64,000 bases of DNA. It comes from Pararhizobium sp. (GTDB lineage: Bacteria > Pseudomonadota > Alphaproteobacteria > Rhizobiales > Rhizobiaceae). Under the pieces are notes generated by a model. That model was not told the origin of the DNA, made no database searches, and saw only the letters and a program-made list of their open reading frames with translations. This document shows positions 16,974-24,581 of this stretch, piece by piece. A program made the translations under genes and the position numbers. Every line of letters begins with the position of its first letter. Position 1 is the stretch's first letter. The DNA is taken from the NCBI GenBank assembly GCA_030655075.1, contig JAURWE010000055.1:310001-374000 (forward strand), in the 5' to 3' direction.

Positions 16974-17653
16974 GACAGCAGCCCCGCCACGGTGAAGCGG
17001 ATCCTATCGCCGGGCCGGAACGCGGCCGGTGGATTGCGCTGGGCATCGAACATCGAAAAGGCCGTGTGACCGAGAATGTGCCAGCCTGAGGGGGCAGTGC
17101 AGGGCATGACGCCTGCCTGCGCGCCGCCGATGATGACGGAGCCGTTTTCAACCACCATGCGCGGCACGGACCGGCGCGGCATGGCGAGCGCCGGATCGAG
17201 GCCGGAGAGATAGACGAAGCCCGGCATGGCGCCGACGGCAGCCACCGAATAGGTAATGTTGCTGTGCCGCCGGACCACCTCTTCGACACTCAGGCCCGCA
17301 TGGGCGGCGAGCAAGGCCAGGTCTTCGCCCCGGGCGCCGCCGTAGACAACGGGCACGTCGACCTGACGGCCCTGAACGGCGGGCGGCACGATGTTGTGCC
17401 AGGCCGCCAGAAGCTTGCGCTCCAGCTTTTGCGGCTCAAGCGCCAGAGGGTCGAAGACGACCATGAGATTGTTCATGCCTGGCACGGTTTCGTCGACACC
17501 CTCGAGCGCCGCCAGCGCCCCGGCCACCGCCCAGATGCGCAGCTGCGTCTCATCCGAAAACACCCCTTCGGCTGCATCCAGCAGGAATGCACCGGCGCCC
17601 TGCATGCTGATGCGTGGGGTGCTGATAGCGGAATTGGATGGTGTGACTGTCAC
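16970..17653 (-). CDS. pxpB: 5-oxoprolinase subunit PxpB
   Basis: A roughly 227-residue KipI/AHS1-fold subunit. Conserved parts include VDETVPGMNNLMVVFDPL, the DVPVVYGGARGEDLALLA segment, GAMPGFVYLSGLDP and MPRRSVPRMVVENGSVIIGG, and GWHILGHTAFSMFD. The start is uncertain: no clear ribosome-binding site is visible; GTG at 17653 is given, while ATG at 17605 would align better with the E. coli PxpB N-terminus. It is divergent from pxpA and overlaps pxpC by 4 nt. Confidence 0.85.
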   Translation of the reverse strand: MTVTPSNSAISTPRISMQGAGAFLLDAAEGVFSDETQLRIWAVAGALAALEGVDETVPGMNNLMVVFDPLALEPQKLERKLLAAWHNIVPPAVQGRQVDVPVVYGGARGEDLALLAAHAGLSVEEVVRRHSNITYSVAAVGAMPGFVYLSGLDPALAMPRRSVPRMVVENGSVIIGGAQAGVMPCTAPSGWHILGHTAFSMFDAQRNPPAAFRPGDRIRFTVAGLLS

Positions 17654-17825
17654 GTCGTTTCGCCGGAATGGTCCGGAAAGCTGCCGGATCGTTGTTTGAA
17701 ATCTGCAGCCCTTGGCTACCGCTTTCGCTCCGTCGCGGCAATAGGGCGACAGGCAAAGCCGCCCTTGCGGGATCGGCAAAAGCGATTAGGATCGCCGCCG
17801 AACAGCATAGATTGAGGAAAAGACA

Positions 17826-18599
17826 TTGCAGAATAAGGCTTTGAGCGTCGACCTCAATTCCGACATGGGCGAAGGTTTCGGCGCCTACCGGATGGGCGAC
17901 GACGATGCGATCCTGAAGATCGTCACCTCTGCCAACATCGCCTGCGGTTTCCACGGCGGCGATCCGGAAATCATGGCCTCGACCTTCGCGCTCGCCAAAA
18001 AGCGTGGCGTCGCCGTCGGTGCCCATCCGGGTTTTCCCGACCTCTGGGGTTTCGGGCGGCGCAACATTCCCTTTTCCGTTGGCGAAATCGAGCGGCTGGT
18101 CGCCTACCAGATCGGTGCGGCGCAGGCGCTGTCGGCCTATGCCGGACATCCGATCACCTATGTGAAGGCCCATGGCGCGCTCGGCAATCTGACCCAGCAG
18201 GACGCGGACGTGGCCGGTGCCGTCAACCGCGCCATCAAGGCCGTCGACCCGGCGCTGAAATGCCTCGTCATCGCGCTTGGTCACCAGCAGCGGCAGGCGG
18301 GCGATCTGGGCCTGACGACCGTGTCTGAAATCTTTGCCGACCGCGCCTATACGGACGAAGGCCACCTCGTCCACCGCAGTCTGCCGGGCGCCGTCATCCA
18401 TGATCCGGCCGAAACGGCCGCACGCGTCATCCGCATGGTGCGGGCAGGCGCGATCGAAACCGTGACGGGCCGCTCGCTGGAAACATCAGTTGATTCGATC
18501 TGCGTGCACAGCGATACGCCGAGTGCCGTTGCCATCGCACGCGCCGTGCGGGACGGGCTGGAAGCGGACGGCATCACCGTTCAGAGCTTTGTCCGCTGA
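17826..18599 (+). CDS. pxpA: 5-oxoprolinase subunit PxpA (LamB/YcsF family)
   Basis: A 257-residue member of the LamB/YcsF family, the third subunit of 5-oxoprolinase. The diagnostic VDLNSDMGEGFGAYRMGDD (about residues 8-26), NIACGFHGGDP and GVAVGAHPGFPD motifs are present, as is the C-terminal ICVHSDTPSAV. The start codon is TTG, with GAGGAAAA upstream; no better ATG exists. It is divergent from pxpB across about 170 bp and followed 25 bp later by a biotin carrier gene, so it heads a pxpA-carrier-carrier operon. Confidence 0.92.
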   Translation: MQNKALSVDLNSDMGEGFGAYRMGDDDAILKIVTSANIACGFHGGDPEIMASTFALAKKRGVAVGAHPGFPDLWGFGRRNIPFSVGEIERLVAYQIGAAQALSAYAGHPITYVKAHGALGNLTQQDADVAGAVNRAIKAVDPALKCLVIALGHQQRQAGDLGLTTVSEIFADRAYTDEGHLVHRSLPGAVIHDPAETAARVIRMVRAGAIETVTGRSLETSVDSICVHSDTPSAVAIARAVRDGLEADGITVQSFVR

Positions 18600-18624
18600 C
18601 AGCCGGAAGCACAGGAGAATTGTC

Positions 18625-19065
18625 ATGGATCTGGATCTGATCGCCCGGCTGATGCAGCTGCTGGAAGCCTCGAAGCTCGACGAACTCGACGTGACCGAGA
18701 ACGGCATGCGCATCCGGCTGGCAAAGACTGCGGCCGTGCGCACCTCTTCCCGTCAAACGGCAGCATCGCCGGAGGATCACTCTTCGCGGGACGAGGCGGC
18801 TTTGCCATCACCAGATGATGGAAAGCACGTCGTCTATGCGGGGCTTTCGGGCACCTTCTACCGCCGCCCGATGCCAGACGAGCCACGCTTTGTCGAGGCG
18901 GGTGACAGTGTCGAGGATGGGCGCAAGCTCGGTATCATCGAGGCGATGAAGATGATGAACCCGGTGGAGGCCGATTGTGCCGGGCGCATTCTGGAAATCC
19001 ACATTGAAGACGGCGGACCCGTTTCGGCCGGTATGCCACTGTTCACGCTGGAGCGCCGGCCATGA
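18625..19065 (+). CDS. biotin carboxyl carrier protein (AccB-like)
   Basis: A 146-residue carrier. The N-terminal third (LIARLMQLLEASKLDELDV) resembles AccB, a polar linker spans about 35-68, and the biotinyl domain ends the protein, with the biotin-accepting Lys109 in IIEAMKMMNPV. A carboxylase complex partner would be needed, yet no biotin carboxylase or carboxyltransferase of acetyl-CoA type lies nearby. ATG 18625 follows AGGAGA. Placement next to pxpA suggests a role in a 5-oxoproline or urea-derivative carboxylase/hydrolase rather than fatty acid synthesis; the housekeeping accBC is presumably elsewhere. Confidence 0.87.
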   Translation: MDLDLIARLMQLLEASKLDELDVTENGMRIRLAKTAAVRTSSRQTAASPEDHSSRDEAALPSPDDGKHVVYAGLSGTFYRRPMPDEPRFVEAGDSVEDGRKLGIIEAMKMMNPVEADCAGRILEIHIEDGGPVSAGMPLFTLERRP

Positions 19066-19445
19066 GCAGCGCTGAGATCGGCAAGGTCATGGCCCTGATG
19101 GAACGGCATGGCATTGCCGAATTTGAATACGAGGACGGACCCTTGCAGATATTTCTGGCCAAATCGGGCGGCGTTGTTGCGCCCGTGGCCGCCGCTGCCG
19201 TCGCCAAGCCGAAGGAGGGTGCGGTCCTGCGCTCCCCCGGCATCGGACGATTTCATCAGGCGCATCCCTCCGCTGATACGGCACCCACTTTGCCGCGCCG
19301 GGTCCGGAAAGGTGATATCGTTGCCTATCTGGCTGTCGGGCCGATGCTGCGCCCGGTGCTGGCGGAGGCCGACTGCATACTGCGTGGGCTGCTGACTGAC
19401 GATGGCGCTCTGACCGGCTATGGTAATCCTCTGTTTTCTCTTTGA
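19062..19445 (+). CDS. degenerate biotin-carrier-like protein lacking the biotinyl lysine
   Basis: A 127-residue protein aligned with the preceding carrier: an AccB-like N-terminus (GKVMALMERHGIAEFEYEDG), a short linker, and a half-biotinyl fold ending in EADC and a terminal NPLFSL that matches the carrier's MPLFTL. Where the carrier has EAMKMMNP, this has VGPMLRP (about residues 92-98), so the acceptor Lys is absent. It overlaps the carrier stop by 4 nt (ATGA), giving coupled expression. It might be a structural partner in a carrier heterodimer; that is inference. Confidence 0.8.
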   Translation: MSSAEIGKVMALMERHGIAEFEYEDGPLQIFLAKSGGVVAPVAAAAVAKPKEGAVLRSPGIGRFHQAHPSADTAPTLPRRVRKGDIVAYLAVGPMLRPVLAEADCILRGLLTDDGALTGYGNPLFSL

Positions 19446-19530
19446 ACCATCTTGCGCTTAGACTCGCTTGACGACCGGAGCCGTTGCGGCCACGGTCAGC
19501 CATCCCGCCCCTCTCTTCCGGCAGATCGTC

Positions 19531-20337
19531 ATGACCAAACTCATCATCTTCACCGACCTGCACATGGTGCCCGAGGGTGCAACGATTATCGGGCTCGATC
19601 CCTACCAGCGGCTGAAGGCCGGCATCGACCACGTCAACCGCTATCATCCGGACGCCGATGCCGTCGTCATCACCGGCGACCTGACGCACCGGGCAGACCC
19701 TGCCTCCTACCGGCGGCTGAAGGCGCTGCTCGGCCAGCTCGTGCCGCCTCTGGCCATTACCGTCGGCAATCACGACGAGCGCGACACGTTTCTTGATACG
19801 TTCACAGAGGCGGTGACGGACGAAAACGGCTTTGTCCAGCGCACGATCGACTACCCCGACGCGCGGCTGATCCTGCTCGATTCACTCTATGCACCGCCGT
19901 ACGATTATCCGGCGAGCCATGCCGGTTACCTCTGCCCCAAACGCCTGGCCTGGCTCGACCGCCAGCTGGCGGAAGCCGGTGGAAAACCCTGCCTCCTGTT
20001 CCTGCATCACCCGCCGCACGATACGGGTTTTAGCGGCATGGACATGATCAAGCTGGTCAATGGCGATGCGTTCTACGAGCTGATCCTGCGCCACGGCAAT
20101 GTCCGCCATATCTTTGCCGGTCACGTCCACCGCACCATCAGCGGCTCGCATCGCGGCATTCCATTCTCCGTTTTCAAGAGCCCGGTGCACCAGCAGCCGA
20201 TGCCCTTCGATAGCCCCGACGCCTCGCTGTCTATCGACGAGCCCGCCGCCTACGGCATTGCGCTCGTAACGCCCGAGGGTTTGCTGATCCACACGGAAGA
20301 CTACGAAATCGCCCAGCTTGAGAGCACCGTTGCCTGA
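19531..20337 (+). CDS. metallophosphoesterase / cyclic-nucleotide phosphodiesterase-like
   Basis: A 268-residue calcineurin-like enzyme with the full set of two-metal motifs: FTDLHM (about residues 7-12), GDLTHRAD (about 50), GNHDER (about 83), LHHPPH (about 165) and GHVHR (about 200). It belongs to the class III (CpdA/Icc/GpdQ) group, whose members cleave cAMP or glycerophosphodiesters. The upstream frame to 19468 has no ribosome-binding site; ATG 19531 is preferred. A link to the cyclase at 11.3 kb is possible but not shown by the context. Confidence 0.85.
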   Translation: MTKLIIFTDLHMVPEGATIIGLDPYQRLKAGIDHVNRYHPDADAVVITGDLTHRADPASYRRLKALLGQLVPPLAITVGNHDERDTFLDTFTEAVTDENGFVQRTIDYPDARLILLDSLYAPPYDYPASHAGYLCPKRLAWLDRQLAEAGGKPCLLFLHHPPHDTGFSGMDMIKLVNGDAFYELILRHGNVRHIFAGHVHRTISGSHRGIPFSVFKSPVHQQPMPFDSPDASLSIDEPAAYGIALVTPEGLLIHTEDYEIAQLESTVA

Positions 20338-20386
20338 AATTTTGAAGCCGTTCCCTGCAGCAGCCCGCCTGTGCTAGAACGCGCCG

Positions 20387-20725
20387 ATGACGGACCTGTT
20401 GCTCACCGAAGATTTCGACTGCCAGACCTGCGGGGCCTGCTGTAATTATTCGTCCGAATGGCCGCGTTTTTCGCTGGAAACGGACGAGGAACTGGCGCTC
20501 ATTCCCTTGGAATATGTGGCGGCTGACGAGAGCGGCATGCGCTGCGAGGACAACCGCTGTTCAGCCCTCGACGGCAAGATCGGCACCTTTACCGCCTGCA
20601 AGATCCACCCCGTGCGTCCACAGGTGTGTCGAACCTGCATGCCCGGCGATGTTGAATGCCTGATGGCGCGTAAGGCGCTTCTTGAAGCCGGCGGGGACAA
20701 CGCCGGCCAAACGCCAAGTCGTTAA
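20387..20725 (+). CDS. YkgJ-family cysteine-cluster protein
   Basis: A 112-residue protein of the YkgJ (UPF0153) family, which carries a Cys-rich metal-binding centre. Visible cysteines: FDCQTCGACC near the N-terminus, MRCEDNRCSAL in the middle, and ACKIHPVRPQVCRTC in the second half. The metal (Zn or Fe-S) and biological role are not known. Its end overlaps by 4 bp the end of the convergent small gene. Confidence 0.85.
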   Translation: MTDLLLTEDFDCQTCGACCNYSSEWPRFSLETDEELALIPLEYVAADESGMRCEDNRCSALDGKIGTFTACKIHPVRPQVCRTCMPGDVECLMARKALLEAGGDNAGQTPSR

Positions 20726-20940
20726 AGACTGCCTTTTCCCTTGAAATATCCGGGGTATTGCACCTGTTCGGGGTCTAAACCGCCCAGGGGCGTGGCATCC
20801 TCATCAGGCCCGCCGAAATATCCATGGACGGAAAGCCAAAGCCGGAGAATTTCGATGGTCGCTGCTTCGCGCGACAGGTTGCGCTCGTCCATGAAGCGCT
20901 CAAGCGCCGCCTCAAGGCCGCTGCCGGGCTCGCCGCTCAC
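20722..20940 (-). CDS. small conserved-looking protein of unknown function
   Basis: A 72-residue acidic protein if started at GTG 20940, immediately after the stop of the small gene upstream. It contains a helical stretch ALERFMDERNLSREAATIEI (about residues 10-29), and ends in a Gly/Pro/Asp-rich tail (LGGLDPEQVQYPGYFKGKG). No ATG exists in frame below 21100, and the longer reading of this frame is Arg/Pro-rich and looks non-coding, so translation probably depends on reinitiation after the neighbour. I do not recognise a family. Confidence 0.55.
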   Translation of the reverse strand: MSGEPGSGLEAALERFMDERNLSREAATIEILRLWLSVHGYFGGPDEDATPLGGLDPEQVQYPGYFKGKGSL

Positions 20941-20944
20941 AGGC

Positions 20945-21133
20945 TCACGCCATTCCGGCGGGATCGCCGATCGGAAGCAGGGCCGGATCCAGCACCGTTT
21001 CTTCTGGCTCCTTCTTGCCGGTCTTATCGGTGACGGGCGGTGAGACTGGCCCATCCTTTGCGCGGCCGGGAAAACCCGGCGTGCTTCCTGATAGGTTTTC
21101 ATCGCTGTCGGGGTTCGGAATTGGTTTGGTCAT
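20945..21133 (-). CDS. small hydrophilic protein of unknown function
   Basis: A 62-residue Pro/Gly/Asp-rich, probably disordered protein ending in DPALLPIGDPAGMA. ATG 21133 has a strong AAGGAGA ribosome-binding site. The stop is 4 nt before the GTG of the next small gene, which suggests coupled translation. I recall no function for such proteins; similar short DPALLP-type tails seem common in rhizobial small ORFs. Confidence 0.6.
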   Translation of the reverse strand: MTKPIPNPDSDENLSGSTPGFPGRAKDGPVSPPVTDKTGKKEPEETVLDPALLPIGDPAGMA

Positions 21134-21301
21134 GCGTGGTCTCCTTTTCCACGACAAACTGAGACTGGACCGAATTGTTCCATTTCATGGACCGCATCGG
21201 CATTTCGATGCCCGGCGGGCGGGCAGCCGACCATCATTTCGGCGCCGTGGCGGGGAGGACAGAACCATTAGGGCATGCTATGCAACTCCGCAGAATCCAG
21301 C

Positions 21302-22348
21302 ATGAGACCAGCAGACATGAATCTGAAGCAATTCGCTGAACTTCTCGGCCTCTCGCAAACCACCGTCAGCCGGGCGCTTCGTGGTTACCCGGAGGTCAAT
21401 GAAGCGACGCGCAAGCGGATTGAAGAGGCCGCTGTCGAGCATGGTTATCACCCCAATCGCAGTGCCACCGGGCTGGCGACGGGCCGGGCCGGCGCGGTGG
21501 GCCTCGTCCTGCGATCTGAGGAATACAATCCCCTGACGAGCGAGCTTCTCGGCGGTCTTGGCGTTCAACTCGAAAACGAGGGAATGGATGTCGTTCTCTG
21601 TACCGTCAGGACACGCGAGGCCGAACTCGCCGTTTACCGGCGGCTCGCTGCCAGCAAGCGCATCGATGCCGTTGTCTTGCATTCACCGACACGGGAGGAC
21701 GATCGCGTCTCGCTGCTGCATCAGTTGAAAATTCCGTTTGTTTGCCACGGACGATCGAGCTCGACGGAAAGCTGTGCCTATGTGGACATCGACAATGTTT
21801 CCGTGACCCAGCGTGCTGTCGATCACTTGCTCGATCTCGGCCACCGCCGCATCGGCCTGATCAACGGTGTCGAAGACCGGACCTATGCTATGCACCGGGA
21901 CCGCGGATACAGGGACGCGCTGGCGGCACGCGATATTGCTGCTGACCGCAAACTCGTTGCTTACGGGGAATTTACCGATGAGAATGGCTACGATATCGCT
22001 CGCGTCTTTCTCGGCCTCAAAGATCCGCCCACGGCCATCGTCGCAGGGTCGATGATGTCGACGCTTGGTGCCATGCGGGCCATCCGCGCGGCCAATCTGA
22101 CGATTGGACAGGATGTCTCTATTGTCGCCCATGACGATGTGTTTTTCTATCTCAATGCCGACAAGATGACCCCGGCAATTTCGGCGACGCGCTCATCCAT
22201 CCGCGCGGCCGGTGCGCGCGTTGCCGAATTCATCGTTCAGCTGCTGAACGGCAAGGATGAAAGCGAGTTGCAGGAAGTCTGGCCCGTGGAGTTCGTTCTG
22301 CGCGAATCCACCCGGCCCTGCAGGCCTTCGACGCCGCAAAAAAAATAA
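21302..22348 (+). CDS. LacI-family transcriptional regulator
   Basis: A 348-residue repressor. A helix-turn-helix (LKQFAELLGLSQTTVSRALRGYPEVNEATRK, in two parts, about residues 7-37) and hinge helix (NRSATGLATGR) precede a periplasmic-binding-protein-like sugar domain (GAVGLVLRSEEYNPLTSELL, HLLDLGHRRIGLI, SIVAHDD). Start may be ATG 21302 or 21317; neither has a strong ribosome-binding site. It is convergent with an MFS sugar transporter, sharing a terminator, and twin operator-like repeats lie upstream of that transporter, so it is the probable local regulator. Confidence 0.9.
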   Translation: MRPADMNLKQFAELLGLSQTTVSRALRGYPEVNEATRKRIEEAAVEHGYHPNRSATGLATGRAGAVGLVLRSEEYNPLTSELLGGLGVQLENEGMDVVLCTVRTREAELAVYRRLAASKRIDAVVLHSPTREDDRVSLLHQLKIPFVCHGRSSSTESCAYVDIDNVSVTQRAVDHLLDLGHRRIGLINGVEDRTYAMHRDRGYRDALAARDIAADRKLVAYGEFTDENGYDIARVFLGLKDPPTAIVAGSMMSTLGAMRAIRAANLTIGQDVSIVAHDDVFFYLNADKMTPAISATRSSIRAAGARVAEFIVQLLNGKDESELQEVWPVEFVLRESTRPCRPSTPQKK

Positions 22349-22378
22349 AGGCCGCAGCCGTTCGGCTGCGGCCTTTAT
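22345..22378. terminator. bidirectional terminator between lacI-type gene and MFS gene
   Basis: A perfect 16-bp stem (ATAAAGGCCGCAGCCG and complement) with a TT loop; A-run on one side and TTTAT on the other. The stop codon of the LacI-type gene lies in the left arm. Confidence 0.93.
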
Positions 22379-22424
22379 CCACGCCGTGGATGGGAGAGAT
22401 ACCACGCCGTGCCAGGGAGCGAAA

Positions 22425-23894
22425 CTATTCGGCGGGGTGCCCGGCGTTTCGCTCCGGAATGGTGATTTTGGTCTGACGTATGGTGAGCATATAGAGCCCG
22501 GCGACGCAGAAACTGACGCCGGCCAACATGATCACTTTGACCGGATCACCATGGAAATAGGCCTTGACGATGGGTTCGAGGCATAGGGCCGCGACCATCT
22601 GCGGGATGACGATGAACATGTTGAAGATGCCCATGTAGACCCCGATGCGGGTCGGCGGAATGACGCCGGACAGCAATGCATAAGGGATGGACAGGATCGA
22701 CGCCCAGGCAATGCCGAAGCCGATCATCGTCAGCTGCCACGGCACACCGCCCGTGATGAAGCCGCAGGCGAGAAGGCTGAAACCGCCGAGGAGCATCGCA
22801 GCGCAATGGACATAGCGGCGTCCGGCGATCTTGACCAGCGGGTCCAGCGCGAAGGCGACCAGGAAGCAGACGATCGAATACCACGCCGTCGTCTGACCCG
22901 AAAATGCCATGCCCTGGTCAAAGGCGGCGCTGGTAGCATCCGTTGTTCCGAAAACCTGCTGCGCTGTCGCCAGGCCAAAGAACATCCAGAAGCAGAACAG
23001 ACCGAACCAGGTGAAGAACTGGACGACCGCCAGCTTCTTCATATCGACCGGCATCTCGACCAGAGCCTCCGATATTTCGCCCTGGCCCAGAACCATGCCG
23101 ATCATCGCACCGATGCAAGCTCCCACCAGAACATGCCAGATGGTCAGATTGGCGTCGACGCCAACGCCGCGTGCGATGGCGAAAAAGGTGCACACCGCGA
23201 TGCTGATCGCGATGAACCGATAGTTGAAACGCAACGGCTTGCGGTTCGCCTTCTCGCGCTTGAAGGCCTCCATGTCTTCCGGCGGATATTCGCTCGTCGT
23301 GAAGATGGTCCAGGCGACGGCAACGAGCATGACGAGGGCACCGATCCGGAACGAATAGAATACCGAGAGAGGAATGCCGTTGCTGGCGCTTCCTTCCAGG
23401 CCGAAGAATGTCAGGATTGTCGGCATGAACCCGGCAACTGCCGCACCCACCCCGATGAAGAAGCTCTGCATGGCAAAGCCCGCCGTGCGTTGCTCATCCG
23501 GCAGTTTATCCGCCACGAAAGCCCGGAAAGGCTCCATCGCGATGTTAATGGAAAGGTCCAGCATGCAGAGCAGGCATGCCGCGATCCAGATCGACGGTGA
23601 CGTCGGCATGAAAAACAGGGCGAATGCCGCCGCCATGGCGCCAATCGCAAAATAGGGCCGTCTGCGCCCCAGCCAGGTCCAGGTTCTGTCGCTCATCGCG
23701 CCGATCACAGGCTGAACGAGCAGACCTGTGAGCGGGGCTGCCAGCCAGAGCATGGGGATTGATGCCTCGTCGGCGCCAAGCTTGGCATAAATCGCACTCA
23801 TGTTCGCCATCTGCAGGCCGAACGCGAACTGAATACCGAGGTAACCGAAGTTCATATTCCAGATATTTGCAAAACTCAGTCTTGGTTTGTGCAT
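22425..23894 (-). CDS. MFS sugar transporter (sucrose/maltose type)
   Basis: A 489-residue permease with twelve predicted membrane helices. The N-terminus (PRLSFANIWNMNFGYLGIQF) and the GAMSDRTWTWLGRRRPYFAIG loop after helix 2-3 match the SuxC/SLC45-like group that imports sucrose, maltose or other glucosides with protons. The frame is open to 24104, but ATG 23894 follows AAGGGAGGA, and residues before it are not family-like. It is alone, controlled presumably by the convergent LacI-type protein. No glycosidase is adjacent, so the sugar is uncertain. Confidence 0.88.
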   Translation of the reverse strand: MHKPRLSFANIWNMNFGYLGIQFAFGLQMANMSAIYAKLGADEASIPMLWLAAPLTGLLVQPVIGAMSDRTWTWLGRRRPYFAIGAMAAAFALFFMPTSPSIWIAACLLCMLDLSINIAMEPFRAFVADKLPDEQRTAGFAMQSFFIGVGAAVAGFMPTILTFFGLEGSASNGIPLSVFYSFRIGALVMLVAVAWTIFTTSEYPPEDMEAFKREKANRKPLRFNYRFIAISIAVCTFFAIARGVGVDANLTIWHVLVGACIGAMIGMVLGQGEISEALVEMPVDMKKLAVVQFFTWFGLFCFWMFFGLATAQQVFGTTDATSAAFDQGMAFSGQTTAWYSIVCFLVAFALDPLVKIAGRRYVHCAAMLLGGFSLLACGFITGGVPWQLTMIGFGIAWASILSIPYALLSGVIPPTRIGVYMGIFNMFIVIPQMVAALCLEPIVKAYFHGDPVKVIMLAGVSFCVAGLYMLTIRQTKITIPERNAGHPAE

Positions 23895-24369
23895 TGTTCG
23901 TCCTCCCTTAAGGCCAGGTCCAATGCATCGCGAGGAATCTTGGTGAATGAGGAACACGTCCTCCCGGGTTCGTTCGCGAGTGTTCGCCACGGCGACGTGA
24001 CGAAGTCCTCCAATCGCAAACGCGCCTGCCTCCCAACGACACACTCCAAATTGCTGGCGTCGATTGCTCTCCCTCACAATCTCTTTGGTTCCAGCGACGA
24101 CCATATTGAAGCGCTATCAAATTTTGTCAAACTTTATTTAAAGCGCTATCAAATTGCGAAGTGGCGCCAGGCCCGTGGCATCCGCGATGCATCAATGCCA
24201 GCGACAGCAGGAGGGACGGTTCGGTTCAACGGCACGCCAAAGATGCAGCCAGAAGACGTTTGCCATTGAGGAAATGCGCGGGGAAATGCTGTAAAGCCCC
24301 TCAGCAACCTCCAACAATCCTATTAACGGACCAAGGACACTCTCGAGCGGGCTTCGGGTTGTGGAAAAA
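23895..24369. other. 475-bp region between MFS gene and tRNA-Arg
   Basis: Holds the promoter/operator region of the MFS gene, including the twin repeats at 24109-24155. A weak frame on the plus strand (23889-24269) has no ribosome-binding site or family look and is not accepted. Nothing else is recognisable. Confidence 0.6.
24109..24155. promoter_or_regulatory. two direct copies of a LacI-type operator-like motif
   Basis: AAGCGCTATCAAATT occurs identically at 24109-24123 and 24141-24155, 32 bp apart (about three helical turns). The AGCGCT core is palindromic, as in many LacI-family operators. The copies lie about 215-260 bp upstream of the MFS start; binding by the LacI-type regulator at 21.3 kb is inferred. 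Confidence 0.6.
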
Positions 24370-24446
24370 TGGCGCACCCGGAACGATTCGAACGTCCGAC
24401 CCTCAGATTCGTAGTCTGATGCTCTATCCAGCTGAGCTACGGGTGC
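24370..24446 (-). tRNA. tRNA-Arg(ACG)
   Basis: A complete 77-nt cloverleaf on the minus strand: acceptor GCACCCG pairing with CGGGTGC, D-arm with GCTCAGCTGGATAGAGC, anticodon stem TCAGA/TCTGA with loop CTACGAA giving anticodon ACG, T-arm containing GTTCGAATC, discriminator G, and a genomically encoded CCA at 24370-24372. The A34 is presumably edited to inosine to read CGU, CGC and CGA codons. Confidence 0.97.
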
Positions 24447-24581
24447 GCAGTGCAACGGTGATACCGGTTGCGTGGCGATCCTCTAAAACGTCCGCCTGAT
24501 GATTGCAAGCGAATTTCGGCGGAAAACGTCATTTTGCTGAAGCATGTCAGGCTATCCACCTGAAACGACGGCGCTTCCGGT

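Noticed and set aside
24370..24446. tRNA-Arg as an integration site for a mobile element
   Set aside because: No integrase, no repeat of the tRNA 3' end and no compositional shift on either side.
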